In this document: positions 53,741-62,771 of the stretch, in pieces
How the letters are laid out: every line of letters begins with the position of its first letter
Numbering within the stretch: position 1 is the stretch's first letter
Source of the DNA: Paludibacteraceae bacterium
Lineage (GTDB): Bacteria; Bacteroidota; Bacteroidia; Bacteroidales; Paludibacteraceae
NCBI GenBank assembly: GCA_017417025.1
Contig: JAFPZY010000047.1
Coordinates: 1 to 64,000 of the forward strand
Direction of reading: 5' to 3'
DNA length: 64,000 bases
Translations under genes and position numbers: made by a program
The notes under the pieces: generated by a model
Told to the model about the DNA's origin: nothing
What the model saw: the letters and a program-made list of their open reading frames with translations, nothing else
Databases searched by the model: none

Positions 53741-54469
53741 ATGAACTATGCATTAGTTACCGGTGCCAGCCGGGGAATAGGACGTGCTGTTGCACTGCGA
53801 TTGGCAAAAATGGGCTACAATATTATTATCAATTATCAGTCTAACGAACAAGCTGCCCTCGAAACCCTTGCACTTGTGCAAGAGGCCGGAACTGAGGGAG
53901 AACTGCTCAGGTTCGATGTCAGCAGCCGTGAGGAAGCGGTGGCAGCCATTGAGAAATGGCAAAGCACCCACCCTGATGAATATATCGATGTCCTGGTCAA
54001 TAATGCCGGAATACGGCGTGACAACCTGCTGATTTGGATGGAGCCGGAAGATTTCGAGCGTGTGCTCTCTACCAACTTGCATTCCTTCTATAATGTCACA
54101 CGTCCGCTTTTGCAGCCGATGATACGCCATAAGCACGGGCGTATTATCAACATCGCCTCACTGTCCGGCCAAAAAGGGCTCCCCGGACAATGCAACTATG
54201 CTGCCGCAAAAGGAGGACTCATAGCCGCCACAAAGGCTTTGGCTCAAGAGATTGGCAAAAAGAGTATTACTGTCAATGCCGTTGCACCCGGATTTGTCAG
54301 AACAGAGATGGTAGAAGGACTTGACGAAGCTGAACTGAAAAAACAGATTCCACTCAACCGCTTTGCCGAAGCCGACGAAGTGGCGGCCGTTGTTGCATTT
54401 CTGGCTTCGGAGGATGCAGCATATATAACCGGCGAATGTATCAGTGTTAACGGAGGGTTGTACACCTAA
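53741..54469 (+). CDS. 3-oxoacyl-ACP reductase (FabG-like)
   Basis: A 242-residue short-chain dehydrogenase. It has the NADP-binding TGASRGIGRAVAL at residues 6-18, the NNAG motif near 89, and the catalytic Ser and Tyr-xxx-Lys in NIASLSGQKGLPGQCNYAAAKGG near 135-157. The C-terminus ITGECISVNGGLY is typical of FabG. It reduces the ketoacyl-ACP made by the ketosynthase. It is 17 bp before the exporter gene. Confidence 0.93.
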   Translation: MNYALVTGASRGIGRAVALRLAKMGYNIIINYQSNEQAALETLALVQEAGTEGELLRFDVSSREEAVAAIEKWQSTHPDEYIDVLVNNAGIRRDNLLIWMEPEDFERVLSTNLHSFYNVTRPLLQPMIRHKHGRIINIASLSGQKGLPGQCNYAAAKGGLIAATKALAQEIGKKSITVNAVAPGFVRTEMVEGLDEAELKKQIPLNRFAEADEVAAVVAFLASEDAAYITGECISVNGGLYT

Positions 54470-54486
54470 AGCAATCTCCTTCTGCG

Positions 54487-56913
54487 ATGAAGTATCTGTA
54501 CCGTTATTTCCGGCAGCATAAACCGCTCTTCATAAGTCTGGTACTTAGCTGCATGGCTGTTCTCGTCGGGCTGAGTCTGCAATGCCGGTTCGAAGAGAAC
54601 ATCTTCCAACTACTGCCTGAGACAGACAATGAGACCTATCGTGTGACCTTCACTAATCTCAAACTGAAGGACAAGATTTTTGTGCAGGCAGTCTCTGCCG
54701 ACAGCACAGTCTGCCTCCCTGCCCAAGCACTGGCAGAGGCTTTGGATTGTTTCATGGCCGGCGTAACGGAGGCTACTGCAGAACGACATTCTGTTCTCCA
54801 CACCTTCTCTGCTGTAGATCCGATGCTGATTATGGATGCTGTGGACTATGCTGCAGCACATTTCCCTGCGTATTTGGATATGGACTCCGCAGCACTGGAT
54901 ACCCTTTGTTCCACCGAACATATCCGCCGCCAGATACACACCTATCAGGAGTTACTGGATACGGATCTTGGAGAGAATTTCTACAATGCCATGTCGTATG
55001 ACCCATGCGGCATGGTCTATAGCAGTTTGGGCGGTTTTATCCCTACCGACGGTGCTTCTTCGCGATTCAGCCACGACCATCTCTATTCTGCCGATGGCAA
55101 AGTCTGCTTCGGGTTCATAACTCCGTCTTTCGGCACCGACAACTCTCGTGAAGCGAGCCGTCTGATTTCCGTAATGGAGGAAGTCCGCGATGAAGTAAGA
55201 ACATTGTACCCAGGTGCGGATATTCTCTTCCACGGCTCGATAGTCCTGTCAGGAGGTAACAGCCGACGCATGCATACCGACATCTATGTTACGGTTGGCG
55301 TGGCTATGCTGGTTATCCTTCTGCTGCTGACATTCTGCCTCAAGCGCCCGTCATATATCCTCCTTGCCGTTTGCGCTTTGGGAACAGGGGTGCTGCTTGC
55401 CCTTGCCGTGCTGTTTGTGGCGCAAGGGGGAATGTCGCTTATGAGTCTCGGCATAGGTGCTATCGTCCTCGGAGTCGCTTTCAGCTACGTGCTGCATGTG
55501 CTTGTCCACTATATATACACAGGGGATGCCGACTTCACGCTTGCCGAACAGACACGCCCTGTACTTCTTGGCTCTCTCACTACTATCGGAGCATTCACAG
55601 GTCTGCTCTTTACCCAATCGCGCCTGCTAAGCGATTTCGGTTTCTTCGCGCTGTTGGTTATTGTAGGAACCACCCTATTCTCACTCATCGTCATTCCTCA
55701 TCTGCTGCCACGCAACTACACACCTAACAGATTAGCTTTCCGCCTGCTGGAACGCGCAAACGCATACCCCATACACCACAACAAACCGGTCTTTGTCCTC
55801 ACTATGGCATGGGTACTGCTATGCCTCTGTTTCTCCGGCAGATATACGTTTGACAGCGATTTGCGCCATATCGGCTATACCTCACCCGACTGCGCTGAAG
55901 CACAGGCTTCATGGAAACGGCATGTGGACGAAGGCTACGACAAACTGTATTTCGCCTCTGTTGCGCCGTCTCTTGAAGAAGCACTTCAGGCTTTGCCCGT
56001 AATGGAGCGGACATTGGACAGCTTCCGCTCCGAAGGGCTCGCGAAGCAAGGCATGAACATTTCTGCCTTGATGCCTTCACTCGCCCAACAGACAGAACGA
56101 TTGACAGCCTGGCAGAATTATTTCTCCGAAAAGAGGCAGGCACAGGTGTGGAGCAACGTTTGTTCCGCATGTGCCGCCGAGAATACAGATCCTGCCATGT
56201 TCATGCCCTTCCGTGACATGATGGCTGCTACGGCTGCCCCCGAACTGCTAACCGAGGCGGCTATCCTGCCTCCGGAAATAACGGAGAACATAACAGAGCA
56301 GGCCGACGGACTGGTGCTTGTCTATTTCCCCGTAAAAGCGACTCCGGACAACATGCCCGCTGTAAGAGATTGCATGGCGGCGCAAAACGGATGCATGCTT
56401 ATGGATCCATACTACTACACAACCGACCTTGTTGAACTGATTCATAGCGACTTCAACCTTATTATGATTGTCAGTTCAATCTTCGTTTTCTTGCTTCTGC
56501 TGCTCACTTACCGCAACTTATGGCTCACGCTGATTGCACTATGCCCAATGGTACTCTCCTGGTACACGGTGCTTGGGGCTATGGCACTCTTCGGACAGCC
56601 GTTCAACCTCGTCAATATCATTGTCTCATCATTCGTATTCGGCATTGGCGTTGACTATTCCATCTTTATTCTCGAAGGCTTGCTCAAGGGCAACGATAAC
56701 AACCCTACCATGCTCTATAACAAGACTGCTATAACTCTCTCGGCGGCAATCTTGCTCATCTGCATGTTTATCCTCGGCTTCGCAAAGCACCCTGCTGTCA
56801 GCAGCATAAGTTTTGCTTCTGTCGTAGGCATGCTTACCACTATCTTGCTCTCCTACACACTCGAACCAAACTTGTATCAACTATACCAACATATCAAGAA
56901 CAGAAAGAAATGA
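54487..56913 (+). CDS. MMPL/RND-family lipid exporter
   Basis: An 808-residue membrane protein with the RND plan: one N-terminal membrane segment (about 13-32), a large periplasmic loop (about 35-260), five or six membrane segments (about 262-415), one more near 440, a second loop, and a final block near 655-795 with FGIGVDYSIFILEG, the charged membrane motif of MMPL proteins. Such exporters carry aryl polyenes, flexirubins or mycobacterial lipids. It lies between the ketoreductase gene and a LolA-like gene, which suggests transport of the locus product toward the outer membrane. Confidence 0.88.
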   Translation: MKYLYRYFRQHKPLFISLVLSCMAVLVGLSLQCRFEENIFQLLPETDNETYRVTFTNLKLKDKIFVQAVSADSTVCLPAQALAEALDCFMAGVTEATAERHSVLHTFSAVDPMLIMDAVDYAAAHFPAYLDMDSAALDTLCSTEHIRRQIHTYQELLDTDLGENFYNAMSYDPCGMVYSSLGGFIPTDGASSRFSHDHLYSADGKVCFGFITPSFGTDNSREASRLISVMEEVRDEVRTLYPGADILFHGSIVLSGGNSRRMHTDIYVTVGVAMLVILLLLTFCLKRPSYILLAVCALGTGVLLALAVLFVAQGGMSLMSLGIGAIVLGVAFSYVLHVLVHYIYTGDADFTLAEQTRPVLLGSLTTIGAFTGLLFTQSRLLSDFGFFALLVIVGTTLFSLIVIPHLLPRNYTPNRLAFRLLERANAYPIHHNKPVFVLTMAWVLLCLCFSGRYTFDSDLRHIGYTSPDCAEAQASWKRHVDEGYDKLYFASVAPSLEEALQALPVMERTLDSFRSEGLAKQGMNISALMPSLAQQTERLTAWQNYFSEKRQAQVWSNVCSACAAENTDPAMFMPFRDMMAATAAPELLTEAAILPPEITENITEQADGLVLVYFPVKATPDNMPAVRDCMAAQNGCMLMDPYYYTTDLVELIHSDFNLIMIVSSIFVFLLLLLTYRNLWLTLIALCPMVLSWYTVLGAMALFGQPFNLVNIIVSSFVFGIGVDYSIFILEGLLKGNDNNPTMLYNKTAITLSAAILLICMFILGFAKHPAVSSISFASVVGMLTTILLSYTLEPNLYQLYQHIKNRKK

Positions 56914-57461
56914 AAAGGACTACTCTTTTAATAACTCTGGCAACTGTTGTTTTGACCACATTCAGTTCGTATGCACAAGAGACAGCACTGCTCTCCGGAA
57001 AGCAGTATTCATTCACGGAAACCAAAGTCATACCGAAGATGAATAAGACTTCCGTCCGCAAAGGACTAATGGTCTTTGTCGCGCCAGACATACTGACCAT
57101 GGATTATTCGCAGCCTGCCGGCGACTACACGCATATCACTTCCGACTCCTTTGAGGTTTCCAAGAATGGCAAGGTGCAGCATTTTCCGATGAACAATCCC
57201 AACCATCGCATGGCAATCTTCCGCACTACACTGCTCTACTGTCTCGGAGGAGAACTTGACCGCGCGGCAGAACTCAATCATGCCGGCAAAGCATGCTCCG
57301 TAGAAAAGGGGAAACGCATCTGTACACTCACCGTTGAAAAGGCCGCCCCGCGTGACATAGCACAGATACAACTCCTATACGATGCCCAATCCAAAGCCCT
57401 CATCTCGCTTACTCTAACCGAAGGCAGCGGCAACTACACAGTCTATAATCTTACGGAATAG
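56910..57461 (+). CDS. LolA-like periplasmic carrier protein
   Basis: A 183-residue exported protein with a signal peptide (cleavage after about residue 22, SYAQ). The mature part resembles LolA-type lipoprotein carriers: a beta-rich half-barrel with a central GLMVFVAPDILTMDYSQP strand pattern. It overlaps the exporter gene by 4 bases. In aryl-polyene-type loci a LolA-like protein is a regular member and is thought to carry the lipid across the periplasm. The N-terminus is short compared with canonical LolA (about 203). It is the last plus-strand gene, 3 bp from the convergent AraC regulator. Confidence 0.78.
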   Translation: MKRTTLLITLATVVLTTFSSYAQETALLSGKQYSFTETKVIPKMNKTSVRKGLMVFVAPDILTMDYSQPAGDYTHITSDSFEVSKNGKVQHFPMNNPNHRMAIFRTTLLYCLGGELDRAAELNHAGKACSVEKGKRICTLTVEKAAPRDIAQIQLLYDAQSKALISLTLTEGSGNYTVYNLTE

Positions 57462-57464
57462 CCC

Positions 57465-58316
57465 CTACCCTCTTAATGACATATTCCTGTACTGACCGGC
57501 ACTCATGCCAAGATGCTGTTTCACATATTTGCAGAAGAAACTCAGACTCGGAAAATTCATCTGTACACATATTTCCTTGGCACTTTTGTCGGTCTGCCGA
57601 AGCAACCTCTTTATTTCTTGCACGCACACACCCTGTATGACTGTCTGAGCCGGTCTGCCGGCAACTGCATTGCACGCGACAGAAAGATATTTGGGACTTA
57701 CAGCCAAGCGGTCGGCATACCATTGCACTTCCCGCTCACGCCCTTTAGTTTCATCAAGCAGCTTGATGAAATCGCGGAACAATATTCCCTGCCTACCGTG
57801 TTTTGGTTCTTTTACAGGTGTCTTCACGCTGTCTTCCAGCCAATTGAGCAGTTCGTAAATAGCTGCCTGGACAAAGATGCGGCGGATATTCTCACTCAAC
57901 CCGGAGCGATTGTCATCAATGTATAGATGAAACAGGCGATTGAACAATTGTCCCGCTTCCTGCTGACGTTCATCCAAATGAACAACAGGATGCTGAAGCA
58001 TATATTTCGATTTCTCCCACCACTTGTTGTCCTCACGCATACACATGTAGAATATATCGTCCAGCGCGTGCTTGCGTATGGCTATCACTATACACTGCAT
58101 ATCCGGCGAGCGCATATAGTTGCCGATGATTAAATCCGGTCGGCAAAGCAGCAAGTCATCTGAACCTATAAGATACTGCTGCTCATTGATTTCTATTTGC
58201 ATCTTTCCGCTCTTGCAATGAATCAGCAACGAGCAGTCGTTCACCTCGCTAAAGCGGGTCAGCATCTCGTCCAGATTTTCAGAAAAGGTTATGTCGTCAT
58301 TCAGCATAATTGTCAA
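57465..58316 (-). CDS. AraC-family transcriptional regulator
   Basis: A 283-residue regulator. The N-terminal part (about 1-175) resembles a cupin-like sensing domain. The C-terminal 95 residues are an AraC-type double helix-turn-helix (YADRLAVSPKYLSVACNAVAG, then KEICVQMNFPSLSFFCKYVKQHLG). It faces the LolA-like gene with only 3 bp between stop codons and has its own promoter. It may control the lipid locus, but a binding site cannot be read from the sequence. Confidence 0.9.
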   Translation of the reverse strand: MTIMLNDDITFSENLDEMLTRFSEVNDCSLLIHCKSGKMQIEINEQQYLIGSDDLLLCRPDLIIGNYMRSPDMQCIVIAIRKHALDDIFYMCMREDNKWWEKSKYMLQHPVVHLDERQQEAGQLFNRLFHLYIDDNRSGLSENIRRIFVQAAIYELLNWLEDSVKTPVKEPKHGRQGILFRDFIKLLDETKGREREVQWYADRLAVSPKYLSVACNAVAGRPAQTVIQGVCVQEIKRLLRQTDKSAKEICVQMNFPSLSFFCKYVKQHLGMSAGQYRNMSLRG

Positions 58317-58323
58317 ATTTACC

Positions 58324-58355
58324 GCAAATATACTGCAATTATTTCATTTATGCAA
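58324..58355 (-). promoter_or_regulatory. Promoter of the AraC-family gene
   Basis: On the minus strand TTG (58355 to 58353), 20-bp spacer, TATATTTGC (58332 to 58324). The -7 element is 7 bp before the start codon at 58316, so transcription may begin at or very near the start codon; a shorter protein starting at Met4 (58307) is possible. Confidence 0.72.
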
Positions 58356-58401
58356 ACTTTCCGCCATAAGATTTTCCACCATTCCCCGTCAGCACCTCGC
58401 C

Positions 58402-58445
58402 AGCGGGAAAGTAGCGGGAAAGTAGCGGGAAGATAGCGGGAATAA
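58402..58445. repeat. 11-bp tandem array, 4 units of agcgggaaagt
   Basis: Units at 58402-58412, 58413-58423, 58424-58434 (agcgggaagat) and 58435-58445 (agcgggaataa). The array lies between the AraC promoter and the 3' end of the DUF1295 gene. Its gcgggaa core resembles that of the 22-bp array at 26935. Confidence 0.9.
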
Positions 58446-58465
58446 ATTATGCCCGTCTTGACCAC

Positions 58466-59260
58466 TCAAGCCTTGAGCCATTCATACCTTGCTACAGAAT
58501 AAAGAGGCAGTAACGGAATCAGTATCGGCGTTTTCTTAACGTATGCCTGATATTCAGGGTCATTGCCATAGGCGGCGTTCTGCCGCAACTCCAGCCTGCG
58601 GGCACCGCTGAACATAACAAACACAATACCTGCATATCCGACAGCCACTATCAGCCATTGCCACCATGTCAGCCCCGCACCTATGGCACTGAGCAGCACT
58701 CCTGTCCAGATGGTCACTTCGCCCAAATAGTTAGGGCAGCGGACAAGACGATACAAACCAGTATCTACAAACCGCTTCGGATTGCGTTTCTTCGCGGCGG
58801 CTTTCTGGGCATCGCTGATGCTTTCCAACAATATACCGCACAGCACTACACCGGCACCTATCCATGCCCATAACCCATTGTCATGCGGGGCGTTTGCCAA
58901 GCGGAAGGCCACAGGACTCACCTGCGCCACATACAGCAGCGCACAGAACAGCCAAATCATAATCATCACGCCGGCAGGTTTCTTCTCCGAATGCCCCTCG
59001 CCGTATAGAATCTTGCGGTAGCCCACTGCCTTGCGCTCACGCAACAACAGATAAGTTCCGAGCCGGATACCGAAGATAAACAGCAGCACCAGCATTGCCA
59101 CAGCCGGAACACTGAGGCTTGCGTGGTAGAGAATACCCATAGTCACCGCCAAAGCTGCAATGCCGTAACCGTAACCGAGACTGAAAAAATACACAAAGTA
59201 CTTCCATCCTACTGCGGACACCGCCAGTGCCACAGCCAAAAGAATCAATAAGTCAATCAT
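58466..59260 (-). CDS. DUF1295 (steroid 5-alpha-reductase-like) membrane protein
   Basis: A 264-residue protein with about seven membrane segments. The C-terminal region RFVDTGLYRLVRCPNYLGEVTIWTG and YQAYVKKTPILIPLLP are the hallmark of DUF1295/ICMT-related membrane enzymes, which may be reductases or methyltransferases of lipid substrates. The exact reaction is unknown. It lies near the lipid locus but on the other strand, after the AraC gene, and may be unrelated to it. Confidence 0.85.
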   Translation of the reverse strand: MIDLLILLAVALAVSAVGWKYFVYFFSLGYGYGIAALAVTMGILYHASLSVPAVAMLVLLFIFGIRLGTYLLLRERKAVGYRKILYGEGHSEKKPAGVMIMIWLFCALLYVAQVSPVAFRLANAPHDNGLWAWIGAGVVLCGILLESISDAQKAAAKKRNPKRFVDTGLYRLVRCPNYLGEVTIWTGVLLSAIGAGLTWWQWLIVAVGYAGIVFVMFSGARRLELRQNAAYGNDPEYQAYVKKTPILIPLLPLYSVARYEWLKA

Positions 59261-59311
59261 ATAATTTTGTTTTTGTTATGTAAATGCATACTAATAATCA
59301 GCGTATATATA

Positions 59312-59373
59312 CCCCTCCATATATAAGGCAAAAAAAGCACTAAATCTATCACCTTAAAAGCGACTTTTTTTCA
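59312..59373 (-). repeat. 62-bp dispersed repeat, copy B
   Basis: Matches 32891-32952 at 55 of 62 positions in inverted orientation. It overlaps the 3' end of the small transposase fragment and supplies its last codons and stop. Confidence 0.9.
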
Positions 59374-59611
59374 TCTTTTTTGCTTTTTTCATTTTTTTTG
59401 CACTTTCATTTATCTTCCTTGCTTCTATAGCACTAGCATCCCCCAACTCCGTGCGCTCTACCCGCGCTTGCGTGGGGTCATTATTCGAAATGACTAACTC
59501 GCCCAACAACGGCTCACGCGACGGAATCGTCAGCGTGATATGATAGATGCCGGCACCCTTCCATGCAGTCCGCGGCTCCTGCCAATGCCATGTGTCGTGA
59601 TTGGTGGGCAT
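59354..59611 (-). pseudogene. N-terminal fragment of a REP-associated (Y1/HUH) transposase-like gene
   Basis: An 85-residue frame. Its first 57 residues (HWQEPRTAWKGAGIYHITLTIPSREPLLGEL) resemble the N-terminus of Bacteroidales Y1/REP-associated transposase proteins, as far as I can recall that family. The catalytic His-x-His and Tyr regions are absent. After LGDA the sequence turns into a Lys-rich tail whose last six codons belong to the dispersed repeat 59312-59373. The start codon abuts the stop of the restriction enzyme gene with no gap. Most likely it is a remnant truncated by a repeat-associated rearrangement. Confidence 0.6.
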
Positions 59612-62600
59612 TTAGTTGTCTTCTATCAGTCCTCTTTCTTCATCTGTCAGACCGTATAGGTCATAGACGCGGGAATCGATTTCTGCATCTGTGGCAGCGA
59701 GGGCGGAGGTGAGTTCGGAGCAGGCGGCTTTGTATTGGGTAAAATACTCTTCCCATTCGTCCTGCTGAACCAAAGAAAGTTTGATTTTCTGTTTCTTGAG
59801 CTCGGCAACAAAGCCTGCAAAATCCAACGTATCAAAGGTCTCCAGCGTGCTTGTAATCTTCACCTCCGGCATATTGTCCTGCAAGCGTCGCAAGAACCGC
59901 GCACGCTTGGCTTGCAGGTCTTTATTCAAAGAGAGCATGCGGTCGGCAAGGTCAATAAAGGGCTGCTGGTCGGGACATTCGGGGATAGGGAATTCTTTAC
60001 AATTAGCGATAAGTATTTTTTGAAACAACTCTTTTTCTAAATCTAAGTACCTATACTTGTGATAAAAATTCATAAGTTTAGAGTCAAGAATTGTCAATAT
60101 ATACTTAGGAGCATACTCTTTATGAGGAATAATCCCAAATCCTATTTGCGTAAAATAGAGCGGACTTTCTGTATATCCAGCGTATATTCTTAACGGATTT
60201 CCAGAAACAATTTGTCTTACTATTATGCGAGGTTCTGTAAAGAAACGTTCCTCACGAGGAGCACCAAGCCATTCTCCATATTTGATATATTCTTTTACCT
60301 TTTCTGAAACAAAGTAGCGGACTACATTTTCCCCTGCAATTAATGGTTTGCAGGTTTCATCTTCAATGGTTGTTGTGTGAAACCGCCTATTCTTTATAAC
60401 ATCTTCCGAGTGCCCTTTGTATTTATCATAAGGGGTTATGCCCAATGTAAAGTCAGCAATGTTGCCCAATATGTTATGGTTTCCTTTTATTTTCGTTAAA
60501 AGTGAAAGAATCTCACTATTTACATATATATTATAAGAGCAATCATCATTAGCTTTCCATGTGGATTTGTGTATTTTTTTAGAGAATTCTTTCGTTACTT
60601 CTGAAATATGAGCATTTTTATCATAAATCGTTGCACTCAAATCCTCTGTCTTACTACATTTTTTTAATGCAAATATTATAGTTTCTACTTTCGCAGCCTC
60701 AAAGACATCATCAGGCAATTTCACTAAATCGTATAAATCATCAATAATTAGTTTACGCAACTTAGTATATGAGGAGTTTTGCAGCATAGAATTAGGATTT
60801 ATATATGATAAGAATCCCTCTTCTTTTGTCAATTTATATCCTTGTTCAATAAAACTTGAATACAGATTTATACGATTTTCCGAAGTGACATAGTGTTTAA
60901 ACAAATATGCAGCTTGCGTACTTTCCATTTGTTTTATGTCAACATACGGCGGATTGCCGATGACGATGTCAAAGCCACCTTTGGCGAAGACTTGCGGGAA
61001 CTCGGTTTGCCAGTTGAAGGCTTTTTCTCCGGCGATTTCAGGGTCGGAGATAAGCGAGTTGCCGCATTTGATATTGTTATTCAGCGAGGAGAGTTTGCGG
61101 TGCGGTTTGGCGGTACGCAGCCACAAAGCAAGTTTGGCAATCTCCACACTTTCTTCGTTGATGTCCACGCCGTATAGGTTGTTTTCGAGGATGCTGTTTT
61201 CTACACCGGGGAACTCAATGGTAGAGCCGGTCAGTTTGGCTTCCATCTCGTCAATCAGTTTGTGCTCCGCCATGAGGAACTGGAGTGCGGCATTGAGGAA
61301 AGCGCCCGAACCGCAGGCAGGGTCACATATAGTGATGGACAATAGCCATTCGCGGTATTGCGTCAGTTGGTCCAGAAGGCGTTTCTTGGTTGCCGTCTGG
61401 CGGTTCTTGTCCGCAAAATACTCCTGTTCGTCAATACCCATTTCGGCTTTCTTTTCCGCACAAAGTTTGCCAACTGTGTTCTCTACTATATATTTGGTGA
61501 TATACTGCGGTGTGTAGAAAACACCATCGCGTTTGCGTTTGGATACCACCTCTCCCCGTCCCTCTCCCAGGGAGAGTGTGTCGGCATTGATCCGGGCAGT
61601 TACTTCTTCTATCTCGCTGAGGGAGTTTTCGAAGATGTGCCCGAGGATATTGACATCGACCTCTGTGCTGTAGTCATAGTCCGCCAGTTTGCGTGTGAAG
61701 CGCGCCAATAGTTCATCGCTGATGTTGAGGCTGTCAAGGACTTCATCGGGTTTGAAGAGCCCGCCGTTGTAAGCAAAGATTTCATATTTCTTACCTTGCC
61801 AGCCGGTGTTCATATAACCGAAATACTTCTTTATGCGGTCGTATAGCGGCACATAGGCATCCATTTCTTTGAGTTGCTCCCACTGGTTAAGAATCTCCAC
61901 CATGGAGTTGGGCGGCAACAGTCCGCTGTCCTCGGCAAAGAAGATAAAGAGCAGCCGGTCAAGCAGTTTCTGTGTTTTTTTGAAAAGGCACAGGACCTCC
62001 GCAGGCGAACTATTCTCCGTCGTGTTATGTTTGAGGATATCCGCGAATATCTCACTCTTGAAAGCCGAATAGTCTTTGTAGAGCTGCAAGGTTATTTGGT
62101 CCTCGTTGCTGACACTGTCTGCTTTGGCTTTAAGCGGTTTGTCGGCTTGGATATTAGCCCATGCGAGACAGAAATAGAGGAGCCTGAATTGGTCCTCGCT
62201 CAAGGCAAACAAGTTCCACTCGATGTTTTCGACAGCATTGTCGATATAGAAACGCAGTTTCTCGAAATTGGATATGACTACGTATTTAGTGTCCTTATGC
62301 TGGCTCTTGTAACCGAAAGCCTGCCGCTCGACATGGCTGAGGTCGGTGGTTTTATGGTCTTTGAGTTCGATAACTCCGATGACCTTTCCGTCACGCAGAA
62401 TAGCGCCGTCCGCCTTCTTGGCATCGGTCTCGTTCTTCTGCTCTGTGATGAGGTTGTAGCCGGGTGTGGGGTTGAGGGTATAGCCGAGGACTTTGACGAA
62501 GAGTTCACGGAGGAAGCCCTCCTGGAACTGCTCTTCTTTGGACGCACGGATATTCTCCTGAACAGCAGGGTTGAGGAAATAGGACTTGTACTGCTCCCAC

Positions 62601-62668
62601 GCACGGCTTAGTTGTTCCGTGTCAAGCAATGCGAGGTATTTTTTGATAACGCTATTTTGAAAAAACAT
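59612..62668 (-). CDS. Type IIG restriction-modification enzyme (Eco57I-like)
   Basis: A 1018-residue single-chain restriction-methylation protein. The N-terminal nuclease has a PD-(D/E)XK core with Asp87 and Glu101-Leu-Lys103 (KKADGAIL, then VIELKDHKT). A helical connector follows. The gamma-class N6-adenine methyltransferase has motif I ICDPACGSGAFL near residue 445 and motif IV DIVIGNPPYV near 568. The specificity domain, about 575-890, is encoded by markedly A+T-rich DNA. An in-frame palindromic insertion adds LSLGEGRGE near residues 366-374. It acts alone in defence against foreign DNA. The start ATG 62668 has no clear promoter. Confidence 0.93.
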   Translation of the reverse strand: MFFQNSVIKKYLALLDTEQLSRAWEQYKSYFLNPAVQENIRASKEEQFQEGFLRELFVKVLGYTLNPTPGYNLITEQKNETDAKKADGAILRDGKVIGVIELKDHKTTDLSHVERQAFGYKSQHKDTKYVVISNFEKLRFYIDNAVENIEWNLFALSEDQFRLLYFCLAWANIQADKPLKAKADSVSNEDQITLQLYKDYSAFKSEIFADILKHNTTENSSPAEVLCLFKKTQKLLDRLLFIFFAEDSGLLPPNSMVEILNQWEQLKEMDAYVPLYDRIKKYFGYMNTGWQGKKYEIFAYNGGLFKPDEVLDSLNISDELLARFTRKLADYDYSTEVDVNILGHIFENSLSEIEEVTARINADTLSLGEGRGEVVSKRKRDGVFYTPQYITKYIVENTVGKLCAEKKAEMGIDEQEYFADKNRQTATKKRLLDQLTQYREWLLSITICDPACGSGAFLNAALQFLMAEHKLIDEMEAKLTGSTIEFPGVENSILENNLYGVDINEESVEIAKLALWLRTAKPHRKLSSLNNNIKCGNSLISDPEIAGEKAFNWQTEFPQVFAKGGFDIVIGNPPYVDIKQMESTQAAYLFKHYVTSENRINLYSSFIEQGYKLTKEEGFLSYINPNSMLQNSSYTKLRKLIIDDLYDLVKLPDDVFEAAKVETIIFALKKCSKTEDLSATIYDKNAHISEVTKEFSKKIHKSTWKANDDCSYNIYVNSEILSLLTKIKGNHNILGNIADFTLGITPYDKYKGHSEDVIKNRRFHTTTIEDETCKPLIAGENVVRYFVSEKVKEYIKYGEWLGAPREERFFTEPRIIVRQIVSGNPLRIYAGYTESPLYFTQIGFGIIPHKEYAPKYILTILDSKLMNFYHKYRYLDLEKELFQKILIANCKEFPIPECPDQQPFIDLADRMLSLNKDLQAKRARFLRRLQDNMPEVKITSTLETFDTLDFAGFVAELKKQKIKLSLVQQDEWEEYFTQYKAACSELTSALAATDAEIDSRVYDLYGLTDEERGLIEDN
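61562..61576. repeat. Palindrome ctctcccagggagag inside the restriction gene
   Basis: A 7-bp inverted repeat around one base, within the run ctccccgtccctctccc. Read on the minus strand it encodes LSLGEGRGE. This composition is unlike the surrounding coding sequence and looks like a REP-type palindromic element inserted in frame. Confidence 0.75.
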
Positions 62669-62771
62669 GGTACAGGTGTTTTTCTATATTTCTGTTATTC
62701 TCATTATTCTTTCTGCGGGAATTTTAATAACGGCAAAGACCTACCGATTATTTGTGTCTCGTTTTTATTGC

